Shown: one piece after another, positions 17,790 to 26,852 of the stretch
How the letters are laid out: every line of letters begins with the position of its first letter
Position numbering within the stretch: position 1 is the stretch's first letter
From: Flavobacterium indicum GPTSA100-9 = DSM 17447
GTDB taxonomy: Bacteria; Bacteroidota; Bacteroidia; Flavobacteriales; Flavobacteriaceae
NCBI RefSeq assembly: GCF_000455605.1
Contig: NC_017025.1
Location: 2,914,001 to 2,978,000, forward strand
Length of the DNA: 64,000 nucleotides
Reading direction: 5' to 3'
Program-made: the position numbers and the translations under genes
The notes under the pieces: generated by a model
Databases searched by the model: none
What the model was told of the DNA's origin: nothing
The model's input: only the letters and a program-made list of their open reading frames with translations

Positions 17790-18449
17790 CTAATTAATAC
17801 TCATTTCAGGTATATCACCTTCAATGATTAATTCGGCTTCTGTTGCTTTGATGATGTCTTCTACTGAAACACCTGGCGCACGTTCTAATAATTTAAAACC
17901 TTTAGGAGTTACTTCCAAAACAGCCAATTCAGTTACTACTTTTTTCACACAACCAACACCGGTTAACGGCAACGTACATTTTTTAAGAATTTTTGATTCT
18001 CCTGCTTTATTCACGTGCATCATGGCCACAATAATATTTTCTGCAGAAGCCACTAAATCCATGGCACCACCCATACCTTTTACCATTTTACCTGGGATTT
18101 TCCAGTTGGCAATATCACCGTTTTCTGAAACTTCCATAGCACCTAAAATGGTTAAATCAACTTTTTGTGCTCGAATCATTCCGAAACTAAACGCCGAGTC
18201 GAAAAAACTTGCGCCTGGTAAAGTTGTGATGGTTTGTTTACCTGCATTAATTATGTCCGCATCTTCTTCTCCTTCAAAAGGGAAAGGTCCCATGCCTAAA
18301 ACTCCATTTTCTGATTGAAATTCAACCGATATATCTTCACGCACAAAATTGGCTACCAATGTTGGAATTCCAATTCCTAAATTCACATAGTATCCATCTT
18401 TTACTTCTTGTGCAATACGTTTTGCAATTTGATTTTTATCTAGTGCCAT
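17790..18449 (-). CDS. scoB: 3-oxoacid CoA-transferase subunit B
   Basis: The beta subunit of succinyl-CoA:3-oxoacid CoA-transferase, which moves CoA between succinate and acetoacetate. The 219-residue protein has the active-site segment SENGVLGMGPFP with the catalytic glutamate E47, and GGAMDLVASAE, both hallmarks of class I CoA-transferases. Subunits A and B are normally adjacent, but here a four-helix-bundle gene stands between them. The ATG at 18449 begins MALDKNQIAKRIA, the usual form. Confidence 0.95.
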   Translation of the reverse strand: MALDKNQIAKRIAQEVKDGYYVNLGIGIPTLVANFVREDISVEFQSENGVLGMGPFPFEGEEDADIINAGKQTITTLPGASFFDSAFSFGMIRAQKVDLTILGAMEVSENGDIANWKIPGKMVKGMGGAMDLVASAENIIVAMMHVNKAGESKILKKCTLPLTGVGCVKKVVTELAVLEVTPKGFKLLERAPGVSVEDIIKATEAELIIEGDIPEMSIN

Positions 18450-18454
18450 TTATT

Positions 18455-18486
18455 ATTTGATGATTTGAAAATTTGATGATTTGAAA
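18455..18486. repeat. Tandem 16-bp repeat bordering the four-helix-bundle gene
   Basis: Two exact copies of ATTTGATGATTTGAAA (18455-18470, 18471-18486) lie between scoB and the stop of the four-helix-bundle gene. A related sequence in inverted orientation lies at 18839-18858. Confidence 0.85.
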
Positions 18487-18487
18487 A

Positions 18488-18841
18488 TTAACCTTTCTTA
18501 GAAGAGGAAATAATTTTAGAAATTATCAAATTTATTGATTGTAATTTTTTAAATAATTCTTCATTAGGATTTGGGTAGAATTCTGAATTTTGACATAATT
18601 CTAACCAAAAAAGTAATTCATCTGTTTCTTTTGCTGAAATTTTAAACTTATGAATAAAATCTGCTTTGCTTTCGGCATTTTGAGCCTCTCTAATATTTGC
18701 TCCAATTGAAGTTCCGCTTCTAAAAATTTGAGATGCCATTTCAAAACGATTTGTTTTTCTTATTTCTTCGGAAAAACTTATTATTTCTAATGCAAACTCA
18801 AAAGTTAATTTTACTATTAAATTATCTTTATCGTTTCTCAT
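18488..18841 (-). CDS. Four helix bundle protein (S23/23S-rRNA intervening-sequence family)
   Basis: A small all-helical protein of 117 residues from the ATG at 18841 (a TTG two codons upstream is also in frame). The motif RSGTSIGANIREAQNAESKADF, read here as RSGTSIGANIREA then AESKADF, is diagnostic of the S23 family, first seen in intervening sequences of 23S rRNA genes. Its role is unknown; RNA binding has been proposed. It interrupts the scoA-scoB pair, and AT-rich inverted repeats flank it, which suggests it arrived as a small cassette. Confidence 0.88.
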   Translation of the reverse strand: MRNDKDNLIVKLTFEFALEIISFSEEIRKTNRFEMASQIFRSGTSIGANIREAQNAESKADFIHKFKISAKETDELLFWLELCQNSEFYPNPNEELFKKLQSINLIISKIISSSKKG

Positions 18842-18858
18842 CTTCAAATTTTCAAATT
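18839..18858. repeat. Inverted partner of the AT-rich border repeat
   Basis: Read on the minus strand this is AATTTGAAAATTTGAAGATG, matching the plus-strand segment starting at 18462 (GATTTGAAAATTTGATGATT) in 17 of 20 positions. The pair therefore brackets the four-helix-bundle gene as an imperfect terminal inverted repeat; it also overlaps the gene's start codon. Confidence 0.6.
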
Positions 18859-18872
18859 AAGAAATCATTCCA

Positions 18873-19571
18873 TTACTTTTGACGAACCGTTCGTTGCTCA
18901 ATTCTTTTTTCAAACTTTTCACCTTGGAAAATACGATTTACCATAATTCCTGGGATGTGAATTTCATTTGGATTCAAGGTTCCTGCTGGCACTAATTCTT
19001 CTACCTCAGCGATGGTGATTTTTGCAGCTCCTGCCATAGGGGCATTAAAATTACGTGCGGTTCCTTTAAAAATTAAATTTCCTGCTTCGTCCCCTTTCCA
19101 TGCTTTAACAATAGAAAAATCAGCTTTATAAGCATGTTCTAACACATGCATTTTTCCGTTAAATTCACGCACTTCTTTTCCTTCTGCTACTTCAGTTCCA
19201 TAACCCGCAGGTGTAAAGAAAGCCGGAATTCCTGCTTGCGCCGCTCTACATTTTTCAGCTAAAGTTCCTTGAGGTGTTAGTTCCACTTCTAATTCTCCAG
19301 ACAACATTTGACGTTCAAATTCGGCATTTTCACCTACATAAGAAGAAATCATTTTTTTGATTTGTTTCTTTTGCAATAATAAACCCAATCCAAAATCGTC
19401 TACTCCTGCATTATTGGAAATACACGTTAAGTCGGTTACATTTTTTCGTACTAATTCAGCAATACTATTTTCTGGAATTCCACACAATCCGAAACCACCT
19501 AACATAATTGTCATTCCGTCTTGAATTCCTTCTAAAGCTTCCTGAACGTTATTCACTTTTCTAGAAATCAT
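18873..19571 (-). CDS. scoA: 3-oxoacid CoA-transferase subunit A
   Basis: The alpha subunit of succinyl-CoA:3-oxoacid CoA-transferase, 232 residues. The CoA-binding loop [12 protein letters not shown] (about 22-33) and the segment [20 protein letters not shown] are typical. It follows the penicillin-binding protein gene by only 27 bases, so it probably belongs to the long ricT-gldH-PBP transcript. It works with scoB, which lies beyond the inserted four-helix-bundle gene. Confidence 0.95.
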   Translation of the reverse strand: MISRKVNNVQEALEGIQDGMTIMLGGFGLCGIPENSIAELVRKNVTDLTCISNNAGVDDFGLGLLLQKKQIKKMISSYVGENAEFERQMLSGELEVELTPQGTLAEKCRAAQAGIPAFFTPAGYGTEVAEGKEVREFNGKMHVLEHAYKADFSIVKAWKGDEAGNLIFKGTARNFNAPMAGAAKITIAEVEELVPAGTLNPNEIHIPGIMVNRIFQGEKFEKRIEQRTVRQK

Positions 19572-19598
19572 AAATATAGTTTAGTTGTTTGTTATAAA

Positions 19599-21917
19599 TT
19601 AAATACCCACATCGTTTGCGTCTGGTTGTGCATCAACAGGAACTGCAGTTGAATCGATTGCTGTTGAATCTAAAACCCTACTTGGTTCTGGTGCACAATC
19701 TACTGTTATTGAGAAATTGGCTGGTTTTTCAAATGGTTTTTGAGAAACATTTAAAGAAGTATCCGCCAAACATTTTCTCATAAAGATACCATAAATTGGC
19801 AAGGCCATTGTGGCTCCTTGACCGAGCGAGGTTTCCTTGAAATGGGCCGATCGATCTTCATTTCCTACCCAAACACCAGCGGCCAAGTTAGGCACCATAC
19901 CAATAAACCATCCATCCGAATTGTTTTGTGAAGTCCCTGTTTTACCTGCTACAGGTCCTTTAATATTATAGGGCACGCCCGTTAAGAAATTGGATGGTGC
20001 TGAAGCAGCCCAACGTAAACGAGAACCTGTACCTGACTCAGTTACACCTTCCATTAATTTAATGACAGTGTAGGCTACATCTTTATTCACCACATCATGA
20101 GTCTCTGGAGTAGATTGATAAATGACTACTCCGTTTTTATCTTCAATTTTGGTAATTAATTGAGGTTTTACATACACCCCTTCATTGGCAAATGTACTGA
20201 AAGCTGCTACCATTTCTTCAACTGTAATTTCCACTGCACCAAGTGCAATGGCTGGACGATTAGGAATGTTAGCCGTAACTCCTAATTTTTTAGCCATATC
20301 AACAACTGCTGGGGCACCAACTTCATTAATTAGTCGGGCCGAAACCGTGTTAATTGAGTTGGCTAACGCTTTTTTCATGGAAACCAATCCTCTGAATTTA
20401 CCATCAGAATTGTTAGGCGTCCAATCTTTATCGTTATTGTCTCCTTTAGGAATAGTAAATGGAGCATCTAAAATCATATCACAGGGCGATTTTCCTAATC
20501 GGTCAATGCAAGTGGCGTACACAAAAGGTTTAAAAGTTGAACCCACTTGACGTGCCCCTTGACCCACGTGATCGTATTGGAAATATTTATAATTGATTCC
20601 TCCTACCCAAGCTTTCACGTTTCCTGTTTGAGGTTCCATTGCCATCATTCCCGCTTGCAAGAAATGCTTATAGTACAAAATGGAATCTTTAGGTTTCATT
20701 ATGGTATCGCGTTCTCCGTTCCAGGTAAACACCTTCATTTTGGTTTCCACATCAAACGATTTGATGATTTCTTCATCTGACTTTCCATTAATGCTCATGA
20801 CACGCCATCTTTCTGAATTTTTCATGGCTTGTTTGATGATTTTATCCGTTTCTTCCGGTGTAATATCTAAAAACGGTGCATTTGGATTACTTTTTTGTCT
20901 TCTGAAAAACTCTTTCTGTAAATTTGATAGATGCTCACTAACCGCTTCTTCTGCATATTGTTGCATACGCGAGTCGATTGTGGTATAAATTTTTAACCCA
21001 TCGGTATAAATATCATATTCTTCACCATCGTCGTTAGGGTTGTTTTTAACCCATTCTTTTAACTCTTCTCGAATGTATTCTCTAAAATAAGTAGCCATTC
21101 CTTCTGAATGACTTTCTGGTTTAAAATTAATTTTAACTGGTCTTTTCTTTAAAACTTCGGCAATTTCTTTTGTAATTACTTTGTTTTTCACCATTTGATC
21201 AAAAACAGTATTACGTCTATTTAATACTTTTTCTTTTCTTTTTTCTTTAGTAGGATTAAATAAAGCCGGATTTTTCAACATTCCTACAAACAAAGCGCTC
21301 TCTTCAATGGATAAATCTTTTGGCTCTTTATTCATGTAAATTTTAGCTGCCGAACGAATTCCTACGGCTCCATTTACAAAATCCACTTTATTAAGGTATA
21401 ATGCAATAATTTCTTGTTTGGTATATTGACGTTCCAATTTCGTTGCAATAATCCATTCTTTACATTTTTGAATGATACGAAAAGGTAAAAACTTAGATCC
21501 TTCTCCGTGAAATAAATTTTTAGCTAATTGTTGGGTAATGGTACTGGCTCCTCCACTTCTTCCTAAACTTGAAACGGCTCTTAACGTTCCTCTGGCGTCA
21601 ATTCCCGAATGTTCATAGAATCGTTCGTCTTCAGTTGCTACTAAAGCTTTAACCAAATGTGCTGGTAAATCTTCATATTTTACTGGTGTTCTGTTTTCTT
21701 TATAAAACTTACCAATTGTTTTTCCGTCAGAAGAAATAATTTCGGTAGCAATATTAGTATCTGGATTTTCTAATTCATCAAACGAAGGCATTTTGCCAAA
21801 AAATCCCCACGATGCTAAGAGGAAAAATAAAATTACTCCTCCAAATGAATAAAAGAAAAGTTTCCAAAACCTTCTTACATAATCAGAAAAATTTGCTTGA
21901 TTATTCTTGGTTGCCAT
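19599..21917 (-). CDS. mrcA: Class A penicillin-binding protein 1A
   Basis: A 772-residue bifunctional cell-wall synthase, anchored by one N-terminal helix (about 18-40) with the rest in the periplasm. The glycosyltransferase domain (GT51) shows ATEDERFYEHSGID and GGASTITQQLAKN. The transpeptidase domain has STFK (the active serine), SIN in LANSINTVSA and KTGTSQ. It polymerises lipid II glycan chains and cross-links the peptides. It starts six bases after the gldH stop, and this gldH-PBP neighbourhood is, as far as I recall, common in flavobacteria. Confidence 0.95.
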   Translation of the reverse strand: MATKNNQANFSDYVRRFWKLFFYSFGGVILFFLLASWGFFGKMPSFDELENPDTNIATEIISSDGKTIGKFYKENRTPVKYEDLPAHLVKALVATEDERFYEHSGIDARGTLRAVSSLGRSGGASTITQQLAKNLFHGEGSKFLPFRIIQKCKEWIIATKLERQYTKQEIIALYLNKVDFVNGAVGIRSAAKIYMNKEPKDLSIEESALFVGMLKNPALFNPTKEKRKEKVLNRRNTVFDQMVKNKVITKEIAEVLKKRPVKINFKPESHSEGMATYFREYIREELKEWVKNNPNDDGEEYDIYTDGLKIYTTIDSRMQQYAEEAVSEHLSNLQKEFFRRQKSNPNAPFLDITPEETDKIIKQAMKNSERWRVMSINGKSDEEIIKSFDVETKMKVFTWNGERDTIMKPKDSILYYKHFLQAGMMAMEPQTGNVKAWVGGINYKYFQYDHVGQGARQVGSTFKPFVYATCIDRLGKSPCDMILDAPFTIPKGDNNDKDWTPNNSDGKFRGLVSMKKALANSINTVSARLINEVGAPAVVDMAKKLGVTANIPNRPAIALGAVEITVEEMVAAFSTFANEGVYVKPQLITKIEDKNGVVIYQSTPETHDVVNKDVAYTVIKLMEGVTESGTGSRLRWAASAPSNFLTGVPYNIKGPVAGKTGTSQNNSDGWFIGMVPNLAAGVWVGNEDRSAHFKETSLGQGATMALPIYGIFMRKCLADTSLNVSQKPFEKPANFSITVDCAPEPSRVLDSTAIDSTAVPVDAQPDANDVGI

Positions 21918-21923
21918 ATATTT

Positions 21924-22412
21924 TTATTTTGTTTTTTCTATTCTAAATCCAACTTCTGTTACCCCTTCTAAATCTTGAACTCCAGTTACTCTTCCCGTTT
22001 GTCTTAAAGCATGTTCCACGTTTACAGTATATTTACCAACTTTAGAAAAACTAAAATTTTCTTTATACCATAATTTACTTTCCTTCACATCGGAAAAGCC
22101 TTTACCTAATAACGTTCCGTCTGGATTCGTCATTTGGTATTCTAAAGTGTCGACTAAAACTCTTCCTCCGGGCTCATTTAATGATACAATTACAAATAAA
22201 TTATTGTACGGATAATCATTATTATTCCTCACATTAAGAAACATATTGTACTTGCTAATTGTATCTTTTTGTTCAAATGTAAAACTTGCTTTCTGATTTT
22301 TTTTCCATGTCCCATCGAATTCTCTGTATTCATCGAATACCTGAGCTTTATCACAGGCAAAAAAAACAAAAACTAGGCCAAACAGAGCTAACTTTATGAA
22401 AGTATTATTCAT
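21924..22412 (-). CDS. gldH: Gliding motility lipoprotein GldH
   Basis: A 162-residue lipoprotein (signal MNNTFIKLALFGLVFVFFAC, lipidated Cys at 20). The frame could start at 22481, but those codons overlap ricT and have no signal peptide; the ATG at 22412 directly precedes one. The rest (YREFDGTWKK, KYNMFLNVRNNNDYPYNN, LWYKENFSF) matches GldH, needed for gliding in Flavobacterium johnsoniae and linked to the gliding/type IX secretion machinery. Its start overlaps the end of ricT by eight bases, showing translational coupling. Confidence 0.93.
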   Translation of the reverse strand: MNNTFIKLALFGLVFVFFACDKAQVFDEYREFDGTWKKNQKASFTFEQKDTISKYNMFLNVRNNNDYPYNNLFVIVSLNEPGGRVLVDTLEYQMTNPDGTLLGKGFSDVKESKLWYKENFSFSKVGKYTVNVEHALRQTGRVTGVQDLEGVTEVGFRIEKTK

Positions 22413-23565
22413 TTTTATCTTTCGTTGGTTTTCTTCTTTTCTTATTTTTATTCTTATTATTTTTCTTTTTAGGTTGATCAAAACGCGTTAAACTATCTTG
22501 ACCAACAACATTTTCAAATTTTTTCTCAACTGAAGTTGAAGTAACTTCTTCTACATAATCTTCTAATTGTGCAATTTTCTTTCCTTGCTTATTAAGCGCT
22601 ACAATTTGTTTCGCTTGATCCGCTTTAATCATGTGCCAATGCGCAGGATTATTAGCATAAGAAAACCACATCAGTCCTTTGAAAATATCTAGTTTTTGAC
22701 AATACGCATCTCCTTTTTCGGTTAAAATTTTGGTATCCATATCTGGGAAACCTTTCAAGGCATCTAAATACGTATCCAATTCATAATTTAAACAACACTT
22801 TAATTTACCACATTGTCCTGCCAATTTTTGTGGATTTAAAGACAATTGTTGGTAACGTGCTGCTGATGTATTCACACTTCTAAAATCGGTTAACCAAGAA
22901 GAACAACACAATTCGCGACCACAAGATCCAATTCCTCCTAAACGCGCTGCTTCTTGACGGAAACCAACTTGCTTCATCTCAATTCGAATTTTAAATTCAG
23001 CTGCGTAATCTTTAATCAACTGACGAAAATCCACACGGTCATTGGCTGTATAATAAAATGTTGCTTTTGATGCATCACCTTGAAATTCGATATCAGATAT
23101 TTTCATTTCTAAGTTTAATGCAATAGCCAACTCCCTTGCTCTTACCTGAATAGCTTCCTCTCTATTTCGTGCTTCTTGCCAAATATCAATATCTTTTTGA
23201 GTGGCTTTTCTGTAGATTTTTGGAATTTCACCTTTATAATCTACTTTCTTTTTATCCATTTGTACACGAACCAACTCACCAGTAAGAGATACTATCCCAA
23301 CATCATGACCTGAAGCCGCCTCAGTAGCTACTACATCGCTAATGGACAATTGCAATTTTTCTGAATTTCTAAAAAATTCTTTTCTACCGTTTTTGAAGCG
23401 TACTTCTACACAATCAAAGGGTTCTTGTCCGCCTGGTAATGTCATGTTAGACAACCAATCAAAAACAGTTAATTTATTGCAGCTATCGGTGCCGCAAGTC
23501 CCATTATTTTTACATCCACGGGGCGTTCCATCATTAGAACCCGTTGAACAACTTGTACATGCCAT
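22405..23565 (-). CDS. ricT: PSP1/RicT-family protein
   Basis: A 386-residue protein with the PSP1 domain (about 40-300), containing GRELCCSSWL and LAGQCGKLKCCLNYE, two cysteine clusters conserved in RicT/YaaT. In Bacillus RicT works with RicA and RicF in a complex that carries [4Fe-4S] clusters and promotes RNA processing. The first 30 residues add a second Cys-rich tract (MACTSCSTGS, CGTDSC), and the last 30 are lysine-rich. It leads the ricT-gldH-mrcA-scoA operon. Confidence 0.88.
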   Translation of the reverse strand: MACTSCSTGSNDGTPRGCKNNGTCGTDSCNKLTVFDWLSNMTLPGGQEPFDCVEVRFKNGRKEFFRNSEKLQLSISDVVATEAASGHDVGIVSLTGELVRVQMDKKKVDYKGEIPKIYRKATQKDIDIWQEARNREEAIQVRARELAIALNLEMKISDIEFQGDASKATFYYTANDRVDFRQLIKDYAAEFKIRIEMKQVGFRQEAARLGGIGSCGRELCCSSWLTDFRSVNTSAARYQQLSLNPQKLAGQCGKLKCCLNYELDTYLDALKGFPDMDTKILTEKGDAYCQKLDIFKGLMWFSYANNPAHWHMIKADQAKQIVALNKQGKKIAQLEDYVEEVTSTSVEKKFENVVGQDSLTRFDQPKKKNNKNKNKKRRKPTKDKNE

Positions 23566-23682
23566 ATTTGAATATATATTGATCGTCCTCTTATTGGGAC
23601 TACTTGTTCATTAATTAAGTTGGTAAAGATAGCATTTTTCAATGAATTGTAATAACGAAAATTTTATGCTAAAAGTATATTA

Positions 23683-23720
23683 AAAAGAAAAAACCTATCG
23701 AATTTAACTTCAATAGGTTT
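23683..23720 (-). terminator. Terminator of the trhO-trhP-ferredoxin operon
   Basis: On the minus strand AAACCTATTGAA (23709-23720) pairs with TTCGATAGGTTT (23691-23702), one mismatch, loop six bases, then TTTCTTTTT. It lies 24 bases beyond the ferredoxin stop. Confidence 0.8.
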
Positions 23721-23743
23721 CTTATATTTTATATTCATTTACT

Positions 23744-23974
23744 CTAGGTTTCTTTAACAGATATGATGTGAACGGGACAGGCTTTTTCTGCTAATTCACA
23801 GGCTTCAAAAATCGTATGGTCGGGCGATTTTAAGGTGTGAAAACCTTTATTGTCTGTTGATTTTAACAAAACTGTCTTTCCGTCTTTTTTTGACATCTGA
23901 AATTGGGCTGGTGCAAATTCAACACAATAATTACAGCCAATACATTTATCTCTTTGTAGCGTAATAATTACCAT
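23744..23974 (-). CDS. Small ferredoxin, single [4Fe-4S] type
   Basis: A 76-residue electron carrier with C11-x2-C14-x2-C17 near the start and C66-P near the end, enough for one iron-sulfur cluster; C59 is extra. The loop between the two halves is longer than in two-cluster ferredoxins. Its start codon overlaps the trhP stop (TAATG), so it is translationally coupled to it. It may supply electrons to the tRNA hydroxylase or help build its cluster; this is an inference from position. Confidence 0.88.
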   Translation of the reverse strand: MVIITLQRDKCIGCNYCVEFAPAQFQMSKKDGKTVLLKSTDNKGFHTLKSPDHTIFEACELAEKACPVHIISVKET

Positions 23975-25215
23975 TAGGCTTCCACTAATTTATACATTTT
24001 ATCAGACAAACGCACTCTAAACGGCACTTTCAATGTTAAACTATCGCCTTTAGTTGCTTTTTCTAATTTAGAGTCATTCACCATCATGTCTTCCAAAACT
24101 AATTCTTGCACACCAGTACTTGGACCTGTAATCAAAATTTTATCCCCAATTTTAACATCATACGCTTCAATTTTGAATTCGGCTACACTTGATTTTGGAA
24201 AATAATGCATGCCTTTACCAATGTACACTTTCTTTTGTGTGGCATTGCTTCCAGGGTCTTTACTCCATTCTCCTAATTTTTGTCCTAAGTAATAGCCACT
24301 CCAAAATCCTCTGTTGTAAACCGTATTTAAGGTTTCCATCCATTGGGCAATTTTATCCTGAGAAAATGTTTTTTCATAGTAAGCATCTATGGCTTCACGA
24401 TAGGTTTTTATAACCGTTGCTACATATTCTGGTGCTCGACCGCGGCCTTCGATTTTTAAAACTTTAATTCCAGAATCAATCACTTGATCTAGAAAATCGA
24501 TGGTACATAAATCTTTAGGCGACATCATGTATTCGTTATCAATTTCGATTTCAAATCCAGATTCCTGATCGATAACCGTATATTTTTTTCTACAATTTTG
24601 TTTGCAAGCTCCGCGATTGGCAGAAGAATTATGAGAATGTAGACTTAAATAACATTTCCCAGAAACCGCCATACACAAAGCACCATGACCAAATATTTCA
24701 ATTTCAACTAAATTCCCACTTGGACCTTTAATCTGTTCTTTTTCAATTTGTTCGGTGATTTTTTTTACTTGACGTAAACTTAATTCTCGAGATAATACAA
24801 TAGTATCGGCAAATAAAGCATAAAATTTAACCGTTTCTATATTAGTCACATTGACTTGTGTAGAAATATGCACTTCCATACCAATACTACGTGCGGTCAT
24901 AATTACGGCTTGATCCGCAGCAATAACCGCTGTAATATTTGCTTCTTTAGCTTTATTTAAAAGTGTTTTTACAATCGATAAGTCGTGATCGTATATAATG
25001 GTGTTTAACGTCAAATACGTTCTCACGTTTTTTTCTTGACAACGACGTGCAATTTCAGGTAAATCATCTAACGTAAAATTCATTGTTGCACGCGCACGCA
25101 TGTTCAATTGCTCAACCCCAAAATATACCGAGTCACATCCATTATCTAAGGCTGCTTGCAGAGATTCAAAATTTCCTGCAGGTGCCATTAATTCAATTCT
25201 TCCTGTTGTGGTCAT
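23974..25215 (-). CDS. trhP: U32-family protein, probable tRNA U34 hydroxylase TrhP
   Basis: A 413-residue U32 family protein. The N-terminal barrel starts ELMAPAGNFESLQAALDNG, and the signature region has GHGALC, SGKCYLSLHS and NRGACKQNCRKKY, cysteines expected to hold an iron-sulfur cluster. U32 members were once called collagenase-like peptidases, but the E. coli relative TrhP (YegQ) uses prephenate to hydroxylate uridine 34 of tRNA. The last 80 residues form the U32 C-terminal domain, which is also present in the upstream TrhO. It lies between trhO (one base gap) and ferredoxin. Confidence 0.87.
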   Translation of the reverse strand: MTTTGRIELMAPAGNFESLQAALDNGCDSVYFGVEQLNMRARATMNFTLDDLPEIARRCQEKNVRTYLTLNTIIYDHDLSIVKTLLNKAKEANITAVIAADQAVIMTARSIGMEVHISTQVNVTNIETVKFYALFADTIVLSRELSLRQVKKITEQIEKEQIKGPSGNLVEIEIFGHGALCMAVSGKCYLSLHSHNSSANRGACKQNCRKKYTVIDQESGFEIEIDNEYMMSPKDLCTIDFLDQVIDSGIKVLKIEGRGRAPEYVATVIKTYREAIDAYYEKTFSQDKIAQWMETLNTVYNRGFWSGYYLGQKLGEWSKDPGSNATQKKVYIGKGMHYFPKSSVAEFKIEAYDVKIGDKILITGPSTGVQELVLEDMMVNDSKLEKATKGDSLTLKVPFRVRLSDKMYKLVEA

Positions 25216-25216
25216 C

Positions 25217-26608
25217 TTAATTTAAAACTTTATATAATTTATCAGAAGCACGCACTTTAAAAGGAACCGACATCGTCACTTTATCTCCAGCAACAGCATT
25301 AGTTCCTGGTTGGCCATTTACATACATGTTTTCCACCACCAATTCTTGTTCACCAGTCGTTGGACCCGAAATCAATACCTTGTCCCCTAATTGCAATTCG
25401 GCTTTTTCTAAAATAAATTGACCCACTTGCGATTTAGAATAGTAATGTTGGCCTTTACCTACTAATACTTTTTTCTGAGCAATGCGTTGGCGAAGTGTTT
25501 TCGTTTTTGGTTCAAAAACTGTAGCACCTACATTAAAATCGGTTGCTTTTGCCAAAGAAACACCTTCCAATTGACCGGAATGTTTAAACTTTAATGCTTC
25601 CGATTTTCCCTTTCTAAAAATTTTATTACCCACTTGTTTTCCCGCACGTAACGCCACTTGTTCTGCTAATGGTAAATGTGTGATTTCTAGACATTCGGTA
25701 GAACAGCAATGTTCCATTTTTTCTGCACAAGCTTCACACTGAATAAACAACAAATGACAACCATCGTTAGCACAATTGGTGTGCACATCACATGGCGTTC
25801 CACATTGGTGGCATTGGGCAATAATATCATCGGTGATTCGTTCTCCTAAACGGTGATCGAACACAAAATTCTTACCTATAAATTTACTTTCTAAACCTTC
25901 TTCTTTGATTTGTTTGGCGTAATTAATAATACCGCCTTCCAACTGAAAAACATTTTTAAAACCTTGATGTTTAAAATAGGCCGAAGCTTTTTCACAACGA
26001 ATGCCACCTGTGCAATACATCACGAGGTTTTTATCTTCTTTAAAATCTTTTAATTGTTCATTGATAATAGGAAGCGATTCGCGAAACGTTTCCACATCTG
26101 GGGTAATGGCGCCTTTAAAATGACCCACTTCACTTTCGTAATGGTTTCTAAAATCAACTACAATGGTGTTCGGATCGTCTAAAATTTCATTGAATGCTTT
26201 AGCATTTAAGTGCACTCCTTTGTTGGTTACATCAAAGGTTTCATCGTTTAATCCATCAGCCACAATTTTATGTCGGACTTTAATCGTCAATTTTAAAAAC
26301 GAATGGTCGTCATGTTCCACAGCCACATTTAAGCGGATGCCTTTCATGAAATCGTAGGCTTCTAAAGTATCTCTAAACGCTTCGAAATTTTCTGCCGGCA
26401 CCGACATTTGGGCGTTAATACCCTCTTTGGCTACATAAATTCGACCCAAAGCATCTAATTTATTCCAAGCTAAAAATAATTCGTTACGAAATTGTTGAGG
26501 ATCTACAATGTGCGCGTATTGGTAGAAAGATAGCGTCAAACGTTGTTGACCTGCGTCGTCAATTAAACGCGCTCTTTCTTCTGCGCTTAAGGTGTTATAC
26601 AGTTGCAT
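25217..26608 (-). CDS. trhO: TrhO-type tRNA U34 hydroxylase (rhodanese) with added U32 C-terminal domain
   Basis: A 463-residue protein from the ATG at 26608; the frame opens at 26701, but the family begins MQLYNTLSAEE-like and the extra 31 residues look like leader DNA. Order: ferredoxin-like N-domain (1-110), rhodanese domain with C199 and C205 in CTGGIRCEK, a Cys-rich knuckle (CHQCGTPCD, CANDGC, CEACAEKMEHCC), a basic linker, then about 84 residues that match the C-terminus of the adjacent TrhP at 43 positions. TrhO (YceA) performs the O2-dependent hydroxylation of U34. Standard TrhO lacks the last domain. Confidence 0.88.
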   Translation of the reverse strand: MQLYNTLSAEERARLIDDAGQQRLTLSFYQYAHIVDPQQFRNELFLAWNKLDALGRIYVAKEGINAQMSVPAENFEAFRDTLEAYDFMKGIRLNVAVEHDDHSFLKLTIKVRHKIVADGLNDETFDVTNKGVHLNAKAFNEILDDPNTIVVDFRNHYESEVGHFKGAITPDVETFRESLPIINEQLKDFKEDKNLVMYCTGGIRCEKASAYFKHQGFKNVFQLEGGIINYAKQIKEEGLESKFIGKNFVFDHRLGERITDDIIAQCHQCGTPCDVHTNCANDGCHLLFIQCEACAEKMEHCCSTECLEITHLPLAEQVALRAGKQVGNKIFRKGKSEALKFKHSGQLEGVSLAKATDFNVGATVFEPKTKTLRQRIAQKKVLVGKGQHYYSKSQVGQFILEKAELQLGDKVLISGPTTGEQELVVENMYVNGQPGTNAVAGDKVTMSVPFKVRASDKLYKVLN

Positions 26609-26804
26609 GCTATAAACGTTAAGTGAGAAATTACTAAAATTAACGAACTCTAAATGGAAGAATTCGGGCGCAAAGTTAAAAATTTTATTAAAAGTTTCCA
26701 TGTAAATTTTAATTATTTAATTTTTAAACACTTAGATGTTTAAGAGTAGTTTTATAGCTTTAATTTTAGAGCTATTTAAACTTCAATAAATCTTATCAAC
26801 AATT

Positions 26805-26835
26805 TTTGTTAGGGCCAAAAAAAGATTTATTTTTA
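26805..26835 (+). promoter_or_regulatory. recA promoter
   Basis: TTTG (26805-26808), exactly 19 bases, TATTTTTA (26828-26835). It is a close match to the Bacteroidetes consensus, 17 bases before the recA ATG. I see no LexA-type palindrome next to it. Confidence 0.65.
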
Positions 26836-26852
26836 CAGAAATATTTAAAGTT

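Noticed and set aside
17824..18318. 164-codon plus-strand frame opposite scoB
   Set aside because: Antisense shadow of a well-supported CoA-transferase gene; low-quality protein with no motif or promoter.
20185..20988. Three overlapping plus-strand frames opposite the penicillin-binding protein
   Set aside because: Shadows of a gene with full motifs; no start sites or promoters.
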